Assembly (NCBI GenBank): GCA_002455955.1
Contig: DKLZ01000030.1
Coordinates: forward strand, 1-39,311
Length of the DNA stretch: 39,311 nucleotides
Source of the DNA: Dehalococcoidia bacterium UBA6627
GTDB lineage: Bacteria; Chloroflexota; Dehalococcoidia; UBA2979
Direction of reading: 5' to 3'
The position numbers and the translations under genes are program-made. Shown piece after piece: positions 15,982 to 25,600 of the stretch; the stretch's first letter is position 1; every line of letters starts with the position of its first letter. The notes below the pieces were generated by a model. The model was given only the letters and a program-made list of their open reading frames with translations. It made no database searches and had not been told where the DNA came from.

Positions 15982-16950
15982 CTAGTATCCAAGTTCCTTG
16001 TCGATCGCGCCTTCCAGTGGCTCTCCAGTTCGGTAATGAACGAGATTACGGCAGAAACGATCGAGATTTCGTCCAATACGAAGCTGGCTCGCACCAGCCG
16101 TATGCGGCGTCATTACGACGTTCTTTGTCGCCCATAACGGATGATTGGCTGGCAGAGGTTCTTCAGGAGCGACGTCTAGTCCGGCACCATATATCTCTCC
16201 ACTCTCGATCGCCTGTGCAAGCGCGTAACCGTCGTAAACTTCTCCGCGTGTAACGTTCACAAAGACAGCTGTCGGTTTCATCTTTTCGAACACTCGGGCA
16301 TCGAAGAAATTTCTTGTCTGATTTGTAAGTGGTAATCCACAGGCGATGACATCAGATTCTGTAAGTAGTCGATCGATAGAAGAGGCTCCCCACACTTCAG
16401 ATACTTCGGGGGTTGTTTCGACCGGATCGATATCGACCGCGATGCAATGCATGCCGAATGCGGCGGCACGTTTTGCTATTGCCTTTCCAGTACCTCCAAA
16501 ACCGACGATCCCCATCGTCAGTCCCTCGAGTTCGAACTCCTGACGGCGATACTCGACGCGATGGTTCCATGACTCAGCAGCGGCAAGCAATGAATGGTCG
16601 ATTCGTCTCGTGATCGCAAGCAGCAGCCCAAACGCTGTTTCGGCTAGATGACTTCCTACCAGACCTTTGTCTCCTGATAGCAGGACGTCACTTTGTCTGA
16701 ATGAATCGAATAGATAAGCATCTGCACCAGCAGTGCTCGCGTGAACCCACCTCAGGTTATGTGCACGTTCGAATATCTGCGCGTCAATACGGCCGAAGAT
16801 CACCTCAGCATCAGGTGCGGCCTCGATTGCCTCACCGATACTTGTCGTGACTGTGATTTCTGTTTCGTGTCCTGCAGCTTCGCGAATTCGATCGAGCGTT
16901 GCTTCATCAACGTCCATCATCGTGATGCCGGTCATAATCAGGATGTTCAT
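15982..16950 (-). CDS. D-2-hydroxyacid dehydrogenase (NAD(P)-dependent)
   Basis: This 322-aa protein should interconvert a 2-oxoacid and a D-2-hydroxyacid. The Rossmann motif is GFGGTGKAIA (150-159), with D173 after the second strand suggesting NAD. The catalytic set is complete: R235 in NVTRGEV, E264 in APEEPLP and H283 in TPHTAG. The N-terminal half resembles the GhrA/phosphonate-type subgroup. It starts only two bases after the stop of the alcohol dehydrogenase gene and has no strong ribosome site, so it is probably translated by coupling. With the alcohol dehydrogenase it could oxidise successive functional groups of one substrate, which is inference. Confidence 0.9.
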   Translation of the reverse strand: MNILIMTGITMMDVDEATLDRIREAAGHETEITVTTSIGEAIEAAPDAEVIFGRIDAQIFERAHNLRWVHASTAGADAYLFDSFRQSDVLLSGDKGLVGSHLAETAFGLLLAITRRIDHSLLAAAESWNHRVEYRRQEFELEGLTMGIVGFGGTGKAIAKRAAAFGMHCIAVDIDPVETTPEVSEVWGASSIDRLLTESDVIACGLPLTNQTRNFFDARVFEKMKPTAVFVNVTRGEVYDGYALAQAIESGEIYGAGLDVAPEEPLPANHPLWATKNVVMTPHTAGASQLRIGRNLDRFCRNLVHYRTGEPLEGAIDKELGY

Positions 16951-16952
16951 GA

Positions 16953-18047
16953 CTATGGTCGGACGATCGTCCGTGCGACCTCACCGGAAAGCATGTCTTC
17001 GAATGCCTCGTTTATCTCGTCCAATGGGCGGAAGCGCGACTGGAGCTCATCGAGTTTCAGCCGACCTTGTTTGTACAGCTCGATGAACCAAGGGAAATCG
17101 ACACGTGGGCGGCCAGTTCCTGCTGAGGTTCCGATTAACCTTCGGTCGAAGAATAGCGGACGCATTGGTATCGTTACTTCACCACCTTCAGGTGGCACAC
17201 CGACCATGCATGCTGTTCCACCTGGACAGGTCGCTTCGAATGCGGCTCGGGTAGTTTGCGGGTTCCCAATAACTTCGAAGGTGTAATCAGTACCGCCATT
17301 GGTCATCGTGATAATCTCTTCTACCGCATTGAGTTTTGACGCGTCGATCGTGTCAGTGGCTCCAAAATCCGATGCGAAACTGAACTTCTTATCGTCAACA
17401 TCGACAGCGATGATCCGCGAAGCACCGGCGATAACCGCACCTTGAATGACATTCAGTCCGACCCCTCCACAACCCCAAACTGCGACGGTTGCCCCCTCAG
17501 TGACCTGTGCGGTGTTAACGACTGCACCAACTCCAGTGACTACTGCACATCCAATCGAAGCTAGGCGTTCGATTGGAACATCGTTGGGGACCTTAACGAG
17601 GCTCCATTCAGGAACGACAGTGCGCTCCGAGAATGTTGCAAGCCCGTGGTAGAGGGTTTCGCCTTCCGGTGTCGTGAAGCGTGTGGAACCGTCACGCATA
17701 CGCCCAGGTTCATTCCCTATTCCATTACAGAGATTAGGTCGATTTGTACTGCAATACTTGCATTTGCCGCACATTGGTCGGATGGCAAAAACAATATGAT
17801 CACCTTCGGCAAAATCTGTGACACCGGCCCCGATACCTTCGACGACTCCCGCTCCCTCATGCCCCATTACCAGTGGTGGGATCATCGGTGCTTCGTTGCG
17901 CCCGTCAACCGCGTGGTAGTCAGAATGACAGGCACCTGTGGCTGCGACGCGGACGAGTACTTCGCCGGCCTGTGGGTCTTGGAGAATAGTCTCTTCCACG
18001 CTGATCGGCTGTTTTGCTCCGCGAAAGATCGCTGATCTGGTGCGCAT
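16953..18047 (-). CDS. Zinc-dependent alcohol dehydrogenase (MDR, class III-like)
   Basis: This 364-aa medium-chain dehydrogenase should oxidise an alcohol with NAD. Catalytic zinc ligands are C40 in GACHSDYH, H63 and E64 in MGHEGAG, and C167 in IGCAVVTG. Structural zinc cysteines are C93, C96, C99 and C107. The nucleotide motif GCGGVGLNVIQGA (192-204) is followed by D216, favouring NAD over NADP. Layout and length resemble class III and mycothiol/NDMA-type enzymes. ATG 18047 is chosen because GGAG lies six bases upstream; four in-frame ATGs further up (to 18092) add residues atypical for the family. The D-2-hydroxyacid dehydrogenase gene begins two bases after its stop. Confidence 0.92.
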   Translation of the reverse strand: MRTRSAIFRGAKQPISVEETILQDPQAGEVLVRVAATGACHSDYHAVDGRNEAPMIPPLVMGHEGAGVVEGIGAGVTDFAEGDHIVFAIRPMCGKCKYCSTNRPNLCNGIGNEPGRMRDGSTRFTTPEGETLYHGLATFSERTVVPEWSLVKVPNDVPIERLASIGCAVVTGVGAVVNTAQVTEGATVAVWGCGGVGLNVIQGAVIAGASRIIAVDVDDKKFSFASDFGATDTIDASKLNAVEEIITMTNGGTDYTFEVIGNPQTTRAAFEATCPGGTACMVGVPPEGGEVTIPMRPLFFDRRLIGTSAGTGRPRVDFPWFIELYKQGRLKLDELQSRFRPLDEINEAFEDMLSGEVARTIVRP

Positions 18048-18144
18048 CATTATCTCCATCTTCCTGAGCATGCCACTAGGAGTGGATCGCATGCTTGTTG
18101 CTGGTCCTTCAGTCAGTCACTCCAGTTACCTTATAGCTGATTAG

Positions 18145-18561
18145 CTATTTTTCGTAATCCTCTAAGTCCTCTGTAATACTTCTCGTTAACCATTTCCCCG
18201 ATTCTGGGTTATAGATCACGACCAGTAGATTGCTCTCATAGATAATGCTCTCGCCTGCAACAAGGAAGGAGCAAAACATATTGTCGTCACAGGCATCCTC
18301 CGCGTTGCCATCGAAGGTATAAAAATCGACAAGTGAAGACTCGATGCCATCTATCGACACTGTGCATGTTTTCCCAGAATCTGCTTCAAGCATGACAAAA
18401 GCTAATTCGTCTTCACAATCTGTGACGGTGTGTTGATGTTGGTTGAGAGTTTCAACAACTGAACCCGCATCTGTGAACTTGTTGTCACTACTACAAGCGA
18501 TAGCGAGCAATAACAGTGCACCAATAATGCATGTATATATCGATAAGGTTTGTGTTTTCAT
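18145..18561 (-). CDS. Small putative lipoprotein
   Basis: This 138-aa protein opens with a signal peptide: K2, a hydrophobic core (about 8-20) and the lipobox LAIAC with lipidation Cys C23. The mature part is acidic and contains five further cysteines (DCEDE, KTCTV, DACDD, FCSFL), enough for two disulfides. I do not recognise its domain. A perfect ATAGCT/AGCTAT hairpin (18133-18148, four-base loop) overlaps its stop codon and could mark a transcript end. It lies 41 bases after the luciferase-like gene and 97 bases before the alcohol dehydrogenase gene, so it interrupts an otherwise enzymatic run. Confidence 0.75.
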   Translation of the reverse strand: MKTQTLSIYTCIIGALLLLAIACSSDNKFTDAGSVVETLNQHQHTVTDCEDELAFVMLEADSGKTCTVSIDGIESSLVDFYTFDGNAEDACDDNMFCSFLVAGESIIYESNLLVVIYNPESGKWLTRSITEDLEDYEK

Positions 18562-18602
18562 CTGTCGTAATTCCGGAACCTTTCTCTATTGCGAGTTAAT
18601 TT

Positions 18603-19598
18603 TCAACCCACAAGTTCTTTGTAAATTTGAGCTCGTTTTTTCGGATCTTGCTCGTCGATCGTTACGGAATGCCAATCAAATCCGGCGTCTGAAGCTTCCT
18701 CCATTGCCTCGATGCATTCTTCAACAGGACCCGCGGTGCCTAGCTGATTTACGAGATCTTCCGGAAGTGCGGCAGCGCCACCTGCTGCACCACCTTCCTC
18801 CCAACCTCTGCGAACGGCATTAGCCTCGTCAGCGTAACCCATCCGGATGAAGTGCTCGTAGTAGAAGTCACCCATCCGCGCAATGTAGAACGCAGTGTTG
18901 GTAGCTGTTTGTTGGCGAGCACTTTCGACGTCTTTAGTCACACGGATGCTCGTAGGGTTGCGAATCACAAAGTTGGCACGATCACGCCCAGCATTCTCGA
19001 TGTATTGTTTCATGGCATCAGTCTGATTTTTCCATTGTTCTTTCGGTAAATGGATTGGAAGCCATCCGTCTGCGATTTCACCAGTCTGCTTCAGTGATTT
19101 TGGAGTGAGCGAAGCTATGTGAATGGGGATATGGTCACGTAGAGGGTCAAAACGGAGTGTAAAGCCACGACTTAACTGGAAGATATCACCGTCGTAGTTG
19201 AGTTTCTCACCGCTCATCAGCATGTTAATAATGTCAACGTACTCTCGCATGCGTGTCAGTGGCTTCCGGAACTTGACACCGTGGAAATGCTCGATCACTT
19301 GTGGACCAGATGAGCCGAGCCCGATGATCATTCGCCCATTAGAGATGTGGTCGAGTGTGGCAAAGTGCTGAGCGATCGCCCCGGGAGTCCGGGAGAAGTT
19401 ATTTATGATACTCGCACCGAGCTGGATGTTATTTGTTTCGCGTGCCATCACTGCTAACAGAGAGAGTGAGTCAGGCCCCCAGGCTTCAGCGATGTTAAGA
19501 GCGTGAACTCCAGAATCATCGGCAACCTTAGCTGATTCGACGAGGCTGTCTATGTCGAAATTGCCGGCCCAGTTCAAACCGATCGAAAGTTTACGCAT
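18603..19598 (-). CDS. Luciferase-like (LLM-class) flavin-dependent oxidoreductase, copy 1
   Basis: This 331-aa TIM-barrel protein belongs to the bacterial-luciferase-like family, whose members use reduced FMN or F420. Family signs are NIAEAWGPDSLSLLAVMA near residue 36, then IQLGASIINNFSRTPGAIAQ and FATLDHISNGRMIIGLGSSG. The C-terminal half has a block DFYYEHFIRMGYADEA followed by RRGWEEGG that is also found in the divergent paralogue. Whether it uses F420 or FMN cannot be told by eye. ATG 19598 has a strong AGGAGG site. It heads the seven-gene minus-strand run and shares a 233-base intergenic region with the paralogue. Confidence 0.88.
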   Translation of the reverse strand: MRKLSIGLNWAGNFDIDSLVESAKVADDSGVHALNIAEAWGPDSLSLLAVMARETNNIQLGASIINNFSRTPGAIAQHFATLDHISNGRMIIGLGSSGPQVIEHFHGVKFRKPLTRMREYVDIINMLMSGEKLNYDGDIFQLSRGFTLRFDPLRDHIPIHIASLTPKSLKQTGEIADGWLPIHLPKEQWKNQTDAMKQYIENAGRDRANFVIRNPTSIRVTKDVESARQQTATNTAFYIARMGDFYYEHFIRMGYADEANAVRRGWEEGGAAGGAAALPEDLVNQLGTAGPVEECIEAMEEASDAGFDWHSVTIDEQDPKKRAQIYKELVG

Positions 19599-19831
19599 CG
19601 TCGATCCTCCTACTTTGTTGATGGAATATCCTGACTACCGTCATAGTTGACGAAGCTTACACGGGCTGAATCTGCTAGGTGACTATATCGGCCATCGCTA
19701 GTTGTGTCTGATGTATCGTCCATCTGCGGTTGTATTCGATCGTTAAAACGATAAAAGCGGTGATACTTTTTCAAATTGGTAAGCACCGTTTACTTGGTTG
19801 TATCGATTACATTGGCTGCTTGAGAGGTACC
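19599..19831. promoter_or_regulatory. Divergent intergenic region between the two LLM genes
   Basis: This region must hold promoters for both directions. It contains a perfect palindrome, ATCGTT (19739-19744) and AACGAT (19747-19752) around AA, a candidate regulator site. A longer stem follows: CGGTG (19758-19762) with TAC (19764-19766), pairing with GTA (19779-19781) and CACCG (19784-19788), in the leader of the plus-strand gene. I cannot place reliable -35/-10 boxes. Confidence 0.35.
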
Positions 19832-20833
19832 GTGAGACGAATTTCTGTCAGCCTTCCGTGGGATCCTAGAATGCGAGAGGAACTGCTCGTCCGTGGGCGG
19901 ATTGCTGATGATACTGGCGTTGACACCCTCTGGATCAATGAGGGGTTTGGGCACGACGCGTTCAGTGGCATGACGCTACTTGCGGTTGAGACATCGAACG
20001 TGCGTCTTGGAACGGCTGTGGTGAACGTGTACTCACGAACCGCTGGAGCATTAGCACAGCACTACGCCACGTTGGATCAACTCTCGAACGGTCGGATTGT
20101 GGCTGGGCTAGGAACGAGTGGCACCGGCGTGATCGAGCGATTTCACGGCTTAACTTACCAACCCGCGATTCAGCGATTGTCTGAGACGGTTAAGCTGCTA
20201 CAAGCATTCTGGAGACATGAGCGGATCACATACCATGGCGCTTGGTATGACATCGATCGAGCGATAGTAATGGGTATTGATCCAGTGCAATCTGAACTAC
20301 CGATTTATCTTGCAACCTTACATCCGAATAGCGTTCGATTGACCGCTGAACAAGCAGATGGTTGGTTGCCAGCTTGGATTCCATTCGAGCGGTTGGGAGC
20401 AGCTATAACAGAGATGCGAGCTTGGTCTGCGGATGCAGGACGCGATCCGATGACCGTAGATGTACGAGCACCAAGTATGATCACAGTGGTAAACGATGCT
20501 GCGAAAGCTGAAAAGGTACGTGAAAATCGGCGGCAGCAGTTAGCATTTTTTGTCGCACGGAATGGAGACTTTTACTACCGGCAGTTTGTCCGTCATGGCT
20601 TCGCTGACGAAGCCGCGTTAATTCGTCGAGATTGGAATTCGAATGGAGCAGAGGCTGGAATAGCTGCCTTACCAAAAGGGCTTGAAGATCATTTCGATTT
20701 CATTGGGCCACTCGAGGCTTGTATTGAAAAGATCGAGATGCAGGCTGAACTTGGCGTCGACCTTCATCAAGTTTCCGTTCACACTGAAGATCGGGCAGAG
20801 TGGGGCAAATCGATTCATCGGCTGGTTGGCTAG
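19832..20833 (+). CDS. Luciferase-like (LLM-class) flavin-dependent oxidoreductase, copy 2
   Basis: This 333-aa protein is a paralogue of the LLM gene it faces. Matching segments are NEGFGHDAFSGMTLLAVE, RTAGALAQHYATLDQLSNGR, GLGTSGTGVIERFHG and the C-terminal DFYYRQFVRHGFADEA block. GTG 19832 is chosen: GAGAGG (19822-19827) precedes it and it aligns exactly with the start of the paralogue. An upstream TTG at 19730 would add 34 residues without family support. The DinB-like gene follows after 33 bases. Head-to-head paralogues may oxidise related substrates under common control. Confidence 0.88.
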   Translation: MRRISVSLPWDPRMREELLVRGRIADDTGVDTLWINEGFGHDAFSGMTLLAVETSNVRLGTAVVNVYSRTAGALAQHYATLDQLSNGRIVAGLGTSGTGVIERFHGLTYQPAIQRLSETVKLLQAFWRHERITYHGAWYDIDRAIVMGIDPVQSELPIYLATLHPNSVRLTAEQADGWLPAWIPFERLGAAITEMRAWSADAGRDPMTVDVRAPSMITVVNDAAKAEKVRENRRQQLAFFVARNGDFYYRQFVRHGFADEAALIRRDWNSNGAEAGIAALPKGLEDHFDFIGPLEACIEKIEMQAELGVDLHQVSVHTEDRAEWGKSIHRLVG

Positions 20834-20866
20834 AAGAACATACGGTTGGAACAATTTGGAGGCGTC

Positions 20867-21400
20867 ATGTCAGACATGCTAAGGCTGCAGAACTACCAAG
20901 CTCATTATGTGAATGAATTACTCGAATCAACAGCTCAGGCAGTTGAGAATTTAACCGAAGAGATAATCCATTTCAGACCTGAAGGCCCCTGTAACTCGAT
21001 TGGTTTCGACGCGTGGCATATAGCACGCACTGCAGACAACCTTATCCACTTTGCTTTTGCCCGTGAGATGCCAGTTTGGATCCAGCAAGGTCTGAATGAT
21101 GCATGGGATCTACCTAAAGCTGATCAGGGTACTGGTATGTCGCCCGAAGAAGCGTATGCACTCCGATTCCCATCTGGCGCACTCTTGGCGCAGTATTCGC
21201 GGGATGTAGCGGTGGCAATCGTTCCAATGATCGAGGGCTATAGCAATGAATTTATGGAAGAGCGGATTGATATCAAACCGAATGGAAACCTCGCACGATA
21301 TGAGATTATCGGACAAGTGATAATCAATCACGGACACGATCACTATGGAATGATCAACACGTCATTAACGCAGGCAGGTGAACCTGGATTGGGAGTCTAG
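20867..21400 (+). CDS. DinB-like four-helix metal-binding protein
   Basis: This 177-aa protein fits the DinB/YfiT-like four-helix bundle. The expected three-His metal site is visible as H51 in DAWHIART and H155 with H159 in NHGHDHYGM. Related proteins act as thiol-dependent transferases or isomerases (bacillithiol or mycothiol linked), or have unknown roles. ATG 20867 has GGAGG at four to five bases; the TTG at 20846 is rejected. It follows the LLM gene closely and probably shares its transcript, so it may act on the oxidation product, which is inference. The 242 bases after it are A+T-rich and hold only a 31-codon frame without a ribosome site. Confidence 0.82.
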   Translation: MSDMLRLQNYQAHYVNELLESTAQAVENLTEEIIHFRPEGPCNSIGFDAWHIARTADNLIHFAFAREMPVWIQQGLNDAWDLPKADQGTGMSPEEAYALRFPSGALLAQYSRDVAVAIVPMIEGYSNEFMEERIDIKPNGNLARYEIIGQVIINHGHDHYGMINTSLTQAGEPGLGV

Positions 21401-21642
21401 AGCATACGTAGATATTCCGCAGGAGAGATATCAGTAGCTATCTTTGTTATTTAATATAGATGTTATTGAGGACATTTGGCGTAGTATGTGATTGAATCTG
21501 TTCCAGATGAAGATGTTGCAGAGTTTATAGCTGGATATGGATATTGTGAGTTGATATTCCTATTCCGGAATCATAAGGATTAATCGGTCCGATTTATCGT
21601 CATTAATACAGTTTTACCATTACGAATCGAAATGAGGGATTG

Positions 21643-21897
21643 ATGCCAAAATTTGAGGCCATGAAACCGGAAGATGTCCAAGTAGGAAGAGGTCGTGTTA
21701 CGGCCGAATTACGTCGTGCATTTCGCGAGGCAATTGAAGGTAGTGAAGCAGGACGGATAAGCCTCGATCGCGGAGATCGACCGTCAGCGGTGAAACGTTT
21801 ACTTGCCGAAGCGAGTAAAGAATGTGGGATCAAGGTGCGGTCATCGTGGTCGGATAAGAAGCAGACTGTACTCTTGTGGAAACGCACAGGTATTTAG
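21643..21897 (+). CDS. Uncharacterised 84-aa basic protein
   Basis: I do not recognise this family. ATG 21643 has GAGGG (21634-21638) four bases upstream. The protein is rich in Arg and Lys. A central helical stretch (ELRRAFREAIEG) is followed by GDRPSAVKRLLAEASKECG, and the end KVRSSWSDKKQTVLLWKRTG looks like a beta-hairpin. Size, charge and layout would suit a small nucleic-acid-binding protein, but no known motif is visible. It is convergent with the CMD-like gene, with a hairpin between them. Confidence 0.65.
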   Translation: MPKFEAMKPEDVQVGRGRVTAELRRAFREAIEGSEAGRISLDRGDRPSAVKRLLAEASKECGIKVRSSWSDKKQTVLLWKRTGI

Positions 21898-21918
21898 GTC
21901 ATTACAATCAAAGATGTG

Positions 21919-21936
21919 CGACTCTTTGTTGAGTCG
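21919..21936. terminator. Bidirectional terminator-like hairpin
   Basis: CGACTC (21919-21924) and GAGTCG (21931-21936) are perfect arms around TTTGTT, in the 69-base gap between two convergent genes. There is no long T-run. The position and G+C-rich stem support a terminator for one or both strands. Confidence 0.45.
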
Positions 21937-21966
21937 TCGCTATAAGAAATACAGAGCATTCGTGAC

Positions 21967-22515
21967 TTAGCTGAGAAGGTTGGATTCACCTTCGGGTAGT
22001 CCGACTTCAAACACATTTAGAGTGAACGATACCAAACTGTAGTAACCAACAAGACCCACGAGATCAACGATCCCCTCTTCACCCAGTGCTTGTCGTGCTT
22101 GATTGTAGGTTGGATCACTCACGCGATTCGTTGCGAAGTATTCCGTAACAAAATCATTGACTGCCTGATACGACTTATTGTCGGTTTCGATTGGGGAGCC
22201 CTCACGAACGGCGTCAATGATTGCATCTGGAACGCCGGACTCACGAGCTAACCGTGCGTGAGCCCAGAACTCGAATTGTGCCTTCCAGTGTTTGCCGGTA
22301 AGGATAATCGCAAGTTCCGCGACGTCGCGATCGAGTGTCGTGTCAAAACGGCAGTAAGCTCCTAAATGTTGGACGCGGTCACAGAGTTCCGGTCGCCTGA
22401 GGAGCGATTCGAACGGTCCTCTCATTCCCCCGCGAGGCCCTTCTAGCATTTTGTCGACCACTGTTTGCTGATTTGAAGTGAGGTTGTTCATCTCGATCGG
22501 TTCCAGTCGTGGCAT
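21967..22515 (-). CDS. Carboxymuconolactone decarboxylase-like protein (copy 2)
   Basis: This 182-aa protein is a paralogue of the one at 15074-15625, sharing RGPFESLLRRPEL/SGPYGILLHSPEL, the HWKAQFEFWAHARLARESGV helix and a near-identical end GIVDLVGLVGYYSLVSFTLNVFEV. Like copy 1 it lacks a CxxC redox pair. ATG 22515 is preceded by AGGAG at eight or nine bases. It lies about 135 bases after the large zinc-ribbon membrane protein gene on the same strand, but the two need not be related in function. Confidence 0.85.
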   Translation of the reverse strand: MPRLEPIEMNNLTSNQQTVVDKMLEGPRGGMRGPFESLLRRPELCDRVQHLGAYCRFDTTLDRDVAELAIILTGKHWKAQFEFWAHARLARESGVPDAIIDAVREGSPIETDNKSYQAVNDFVTEYFATNRVSDPTYNQARQALGEEGIVDLVGLVGYYSLVSFTLNVFEVGLPEGESNLLS

Positions 22516-22649
22516 TTAATTTTCTCCTGTACGAGTGTTTACCAAGTGGATGGTAACGAATGGAATAAAATAATCCGCATTATTTTGCGGATCTCTTTAA
22601 GCCAGATGTGGTTTGGTTGATCAGGTATTCGTATCCGCGTAGATGCTGT

Positions 22650-25600
22650 TTATGCGGTCCAATCCTCTATGATTGCAACAAATATTGCGATCAATGCCAC
22701 AGCAATAGGTGCGGTTACAGCTGGCACTTCGACGCCAACGCCTCGAAGGGTGGCACTGACACGCCACCAGTGAACGACCCTATTTTGAATGTCATTCCAC
22801 CGGTCACGCGCAAGCAGCATGATCGTTCCAAGCGCTAGCAAGCTCATTCCAACTAGACTCAGCAACAGCCAATACGGGATCGTGGCGCCAGAGTTTATGG
22901 CGAGCCATCGGATCGCAACGGCCGATATTGCAAGGACACCGCTGACCGTCAGCCAACGTGAACCGAGTAGGAAACTAGTGAACAGAAAGAATAATCCCTC
23001 AAGTAGGATCACCACACCCCAATTTGCTCCATCCGGCTGGAGCGCTTCTTGTATTTGTGGAAGGAGTATGGTCGTGATTCCAGCAAGTAGGACGACCTCG
23101 TGAAGCATTAATTGGTGCGAGACAATAGCTACCGATCGTCGCACGAATAGTCCGAAGGCGATCAAATAGAGACCGACGGGTATCGTATAAGCTTGGACAT
23201 GATTCAATTCAAAGATTGCGATCGTGAGCAGCAGAGTACTCATTGCTAGAACCGAAGCTGAGACAGTGGCCAAGCGGGCACGGAGACGCTGCGCTTCGTA
23301 GAGCAGCAGTGGTACAAAAGCGAAAATGCCAACGACAAACGAGCGGTATTCCACCATATCAACCGCAATTCCTCCTTCATTGGACATACGGTCGATGAGC
23401 GCGAGCCATGAAATGATTGGTGATGCTGCAACGAGTCCCCAAGAGAGAGCGACGATCGGTAATTGTTTGGTTTCATTTCGATACGTGCGGACGCCGGTCA
23501 TAGTTGCGAAACGGATCACTCCGATCGCAAGGAAGCTAATAGCGAGCATCCAGATGGGCCAGGTGTAGGAAGTCCAGACCATTCCGACTACGACCGATGC
23601 GACTGCCGTTGCAGCACTCGTGGTGGTCCAGTTGCGGAAGCGCCAACCTTCATAGAGCAACAGTGTTGCACCCAGTAATAGTAGGAAAAGGGCACTTCGG
23701 TACTGTGGTGAATCAATCTCTTCGATCATGCTGAAATCGTCTATGGCCAACAGGGAACCGAAAGCAACGATCGGTCCTAGGATGATGAAGCTCCAGGAAA
23801 GTATGGTGGCGATCATAGGCGTACTGCGGAATTGATACGTGCGAAGGGATGTGAGTATCGTGAACAACACACAACCAGCAGCTGAGTAAGTGACAGCGAG
23901 AGTCCATGTTGCCCAGCCAAAGGTGAACCATATTGCGGCGGCTGTGAACGCTCCAATTACTGATGCGACTAGAGTGATCGGCCAGCGCCGATTCAAAGAG
24001 AAGCTGCCCAGAAACGCAGCCATTGGAATTCCAAGGTAGAAAGAAACATTTCCTGGATAGTTGATGGTTTCAGAAGAGATTGTTGTTGATGATCCGACGA
24101 TCATAGCTGCTAGTGCTGGTGGAATAAGCACCTGTAGAGATCGGTCCCAAGTTCGTCCGGTCCATCCCAATATGCTAATGAGTGCAAGGCTAATAGCGAT
24201 GTAACTCCAACCGTTGTTTGGTTTCACAATTCCGATTTCACGTTGGCTGTAAGCGATAGCGAACAGCAACAGCGTAAGGCCGATCCACGCAAATATTGTG
24301 CGCTCGATGAGAGGGGTGATTTTCGCATGGTCGGATTGTTCAGGTGGGTGTACTTGCTCGAATCGATTAAATGAAGTGAGAAAGCCATTGAATCGATTAC
24401 GCCATGTGACAGAGGCTAACGCCACGGCGCCCATGAGGAACGAGACAGCTCCATTGATCCCGGAATCATAGGTGGTGATAAACGCGAGCGGTGTCACGCT
24501 GCATAAAACGGAATAGAGCCAGCCATATTGACTGATAGCTTGATCCCAGTGAGCCCACCAGCGGCGTGTATAGACTGAGAGTATTCCAATCGTTAGTGGA
24601 GAGTAGGCAGCCCAATCTGCTTCAAGCCCAAGAGCACGAATAGTTGCGATCCCTAAGGCAATAGCCGAGGTTGCAGCGTAAGGAAGCATCATTGGTGATC
24701 GAAGCGACCATCCCGTGAATGCGAGCCACCCGGTGATTATTGTAAGACTGACTGGGAGCGCGATTTCTCCACCTATACCCTCGAAGAGATTTGAGTCGGT
24801 TATCTGTACGAGGAAGGTGAGCGCGATAAAAGCTGCGATCGTGCTCGCTATAAAGCGGTTGTATCGGCCTATTCGGTGAGTGACGACGGAAATAACGGCA
24901 AGGAACGAGATCCACCATGTACCGTACCAGTCTGCCGGGATTTCGAGAACTTCTGCTAATGCTGCCCATGAACTTAGTAAGGAGATCATACCGGGGACGA
25001 CGTATAGCCGCCCATAACCGCGCTGCCAGAGTATGCCGTAGAACACTGACCCGTAGAGTGACCCTATTAACCACACAAGCTCCTGTGAGATGTCACGTGT
25101 CGCAAGGAGTTCGCTGTAGATAACCAGTATGTTAAGTGGTGTGATCAGCGCTCCGATAGCGAGGAAAACTGCTCCGGCTTCGCGGATACGTTCCGAGCGT
25201 TGAGCAAAGAGCCCAGCTACGATGAAACCGATTGTGTATGCAAGTAGCAGTCCAACGCGAAATGATGGTGGGAGGTCGGTCCCTTGTGACGAAACGAACA
25301 TCGTTACAGCGGCGACGAGCAACAATGCTCCGAGATACAACAGGATGTCAGCTTGGCGGGATGTTGCCCATTCGCGAGCGTTTTTCGCGAATGGGCGAGT
25401 TGGTGATGGTGTGAGTATGACAGCGTCGACTTGATCGCTTCTTCGCGGAGAGACATTTCGTTCCGTTGAGGTCTGATTCTGAATCACCGGTTCGTGGGCT
25501 GTTGTTTGATTGTCTTCTGTCTTGGCAATTGGCCTAATTGACTCTTTATTAGGGGTGTTTTCAGTTAATTGCTCACTATGAGTAATGCCCTCGACCGTAC

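Noticed and set aside
21488..21583. A 31-codon GTG frame with plausible codons in the A+T-rich gap after the DinB gene
   Set aside because: No ribosome site at usable distance, no likeness to a family, and only a near-cognate start. It may be a gene remnant but cannot be supported.
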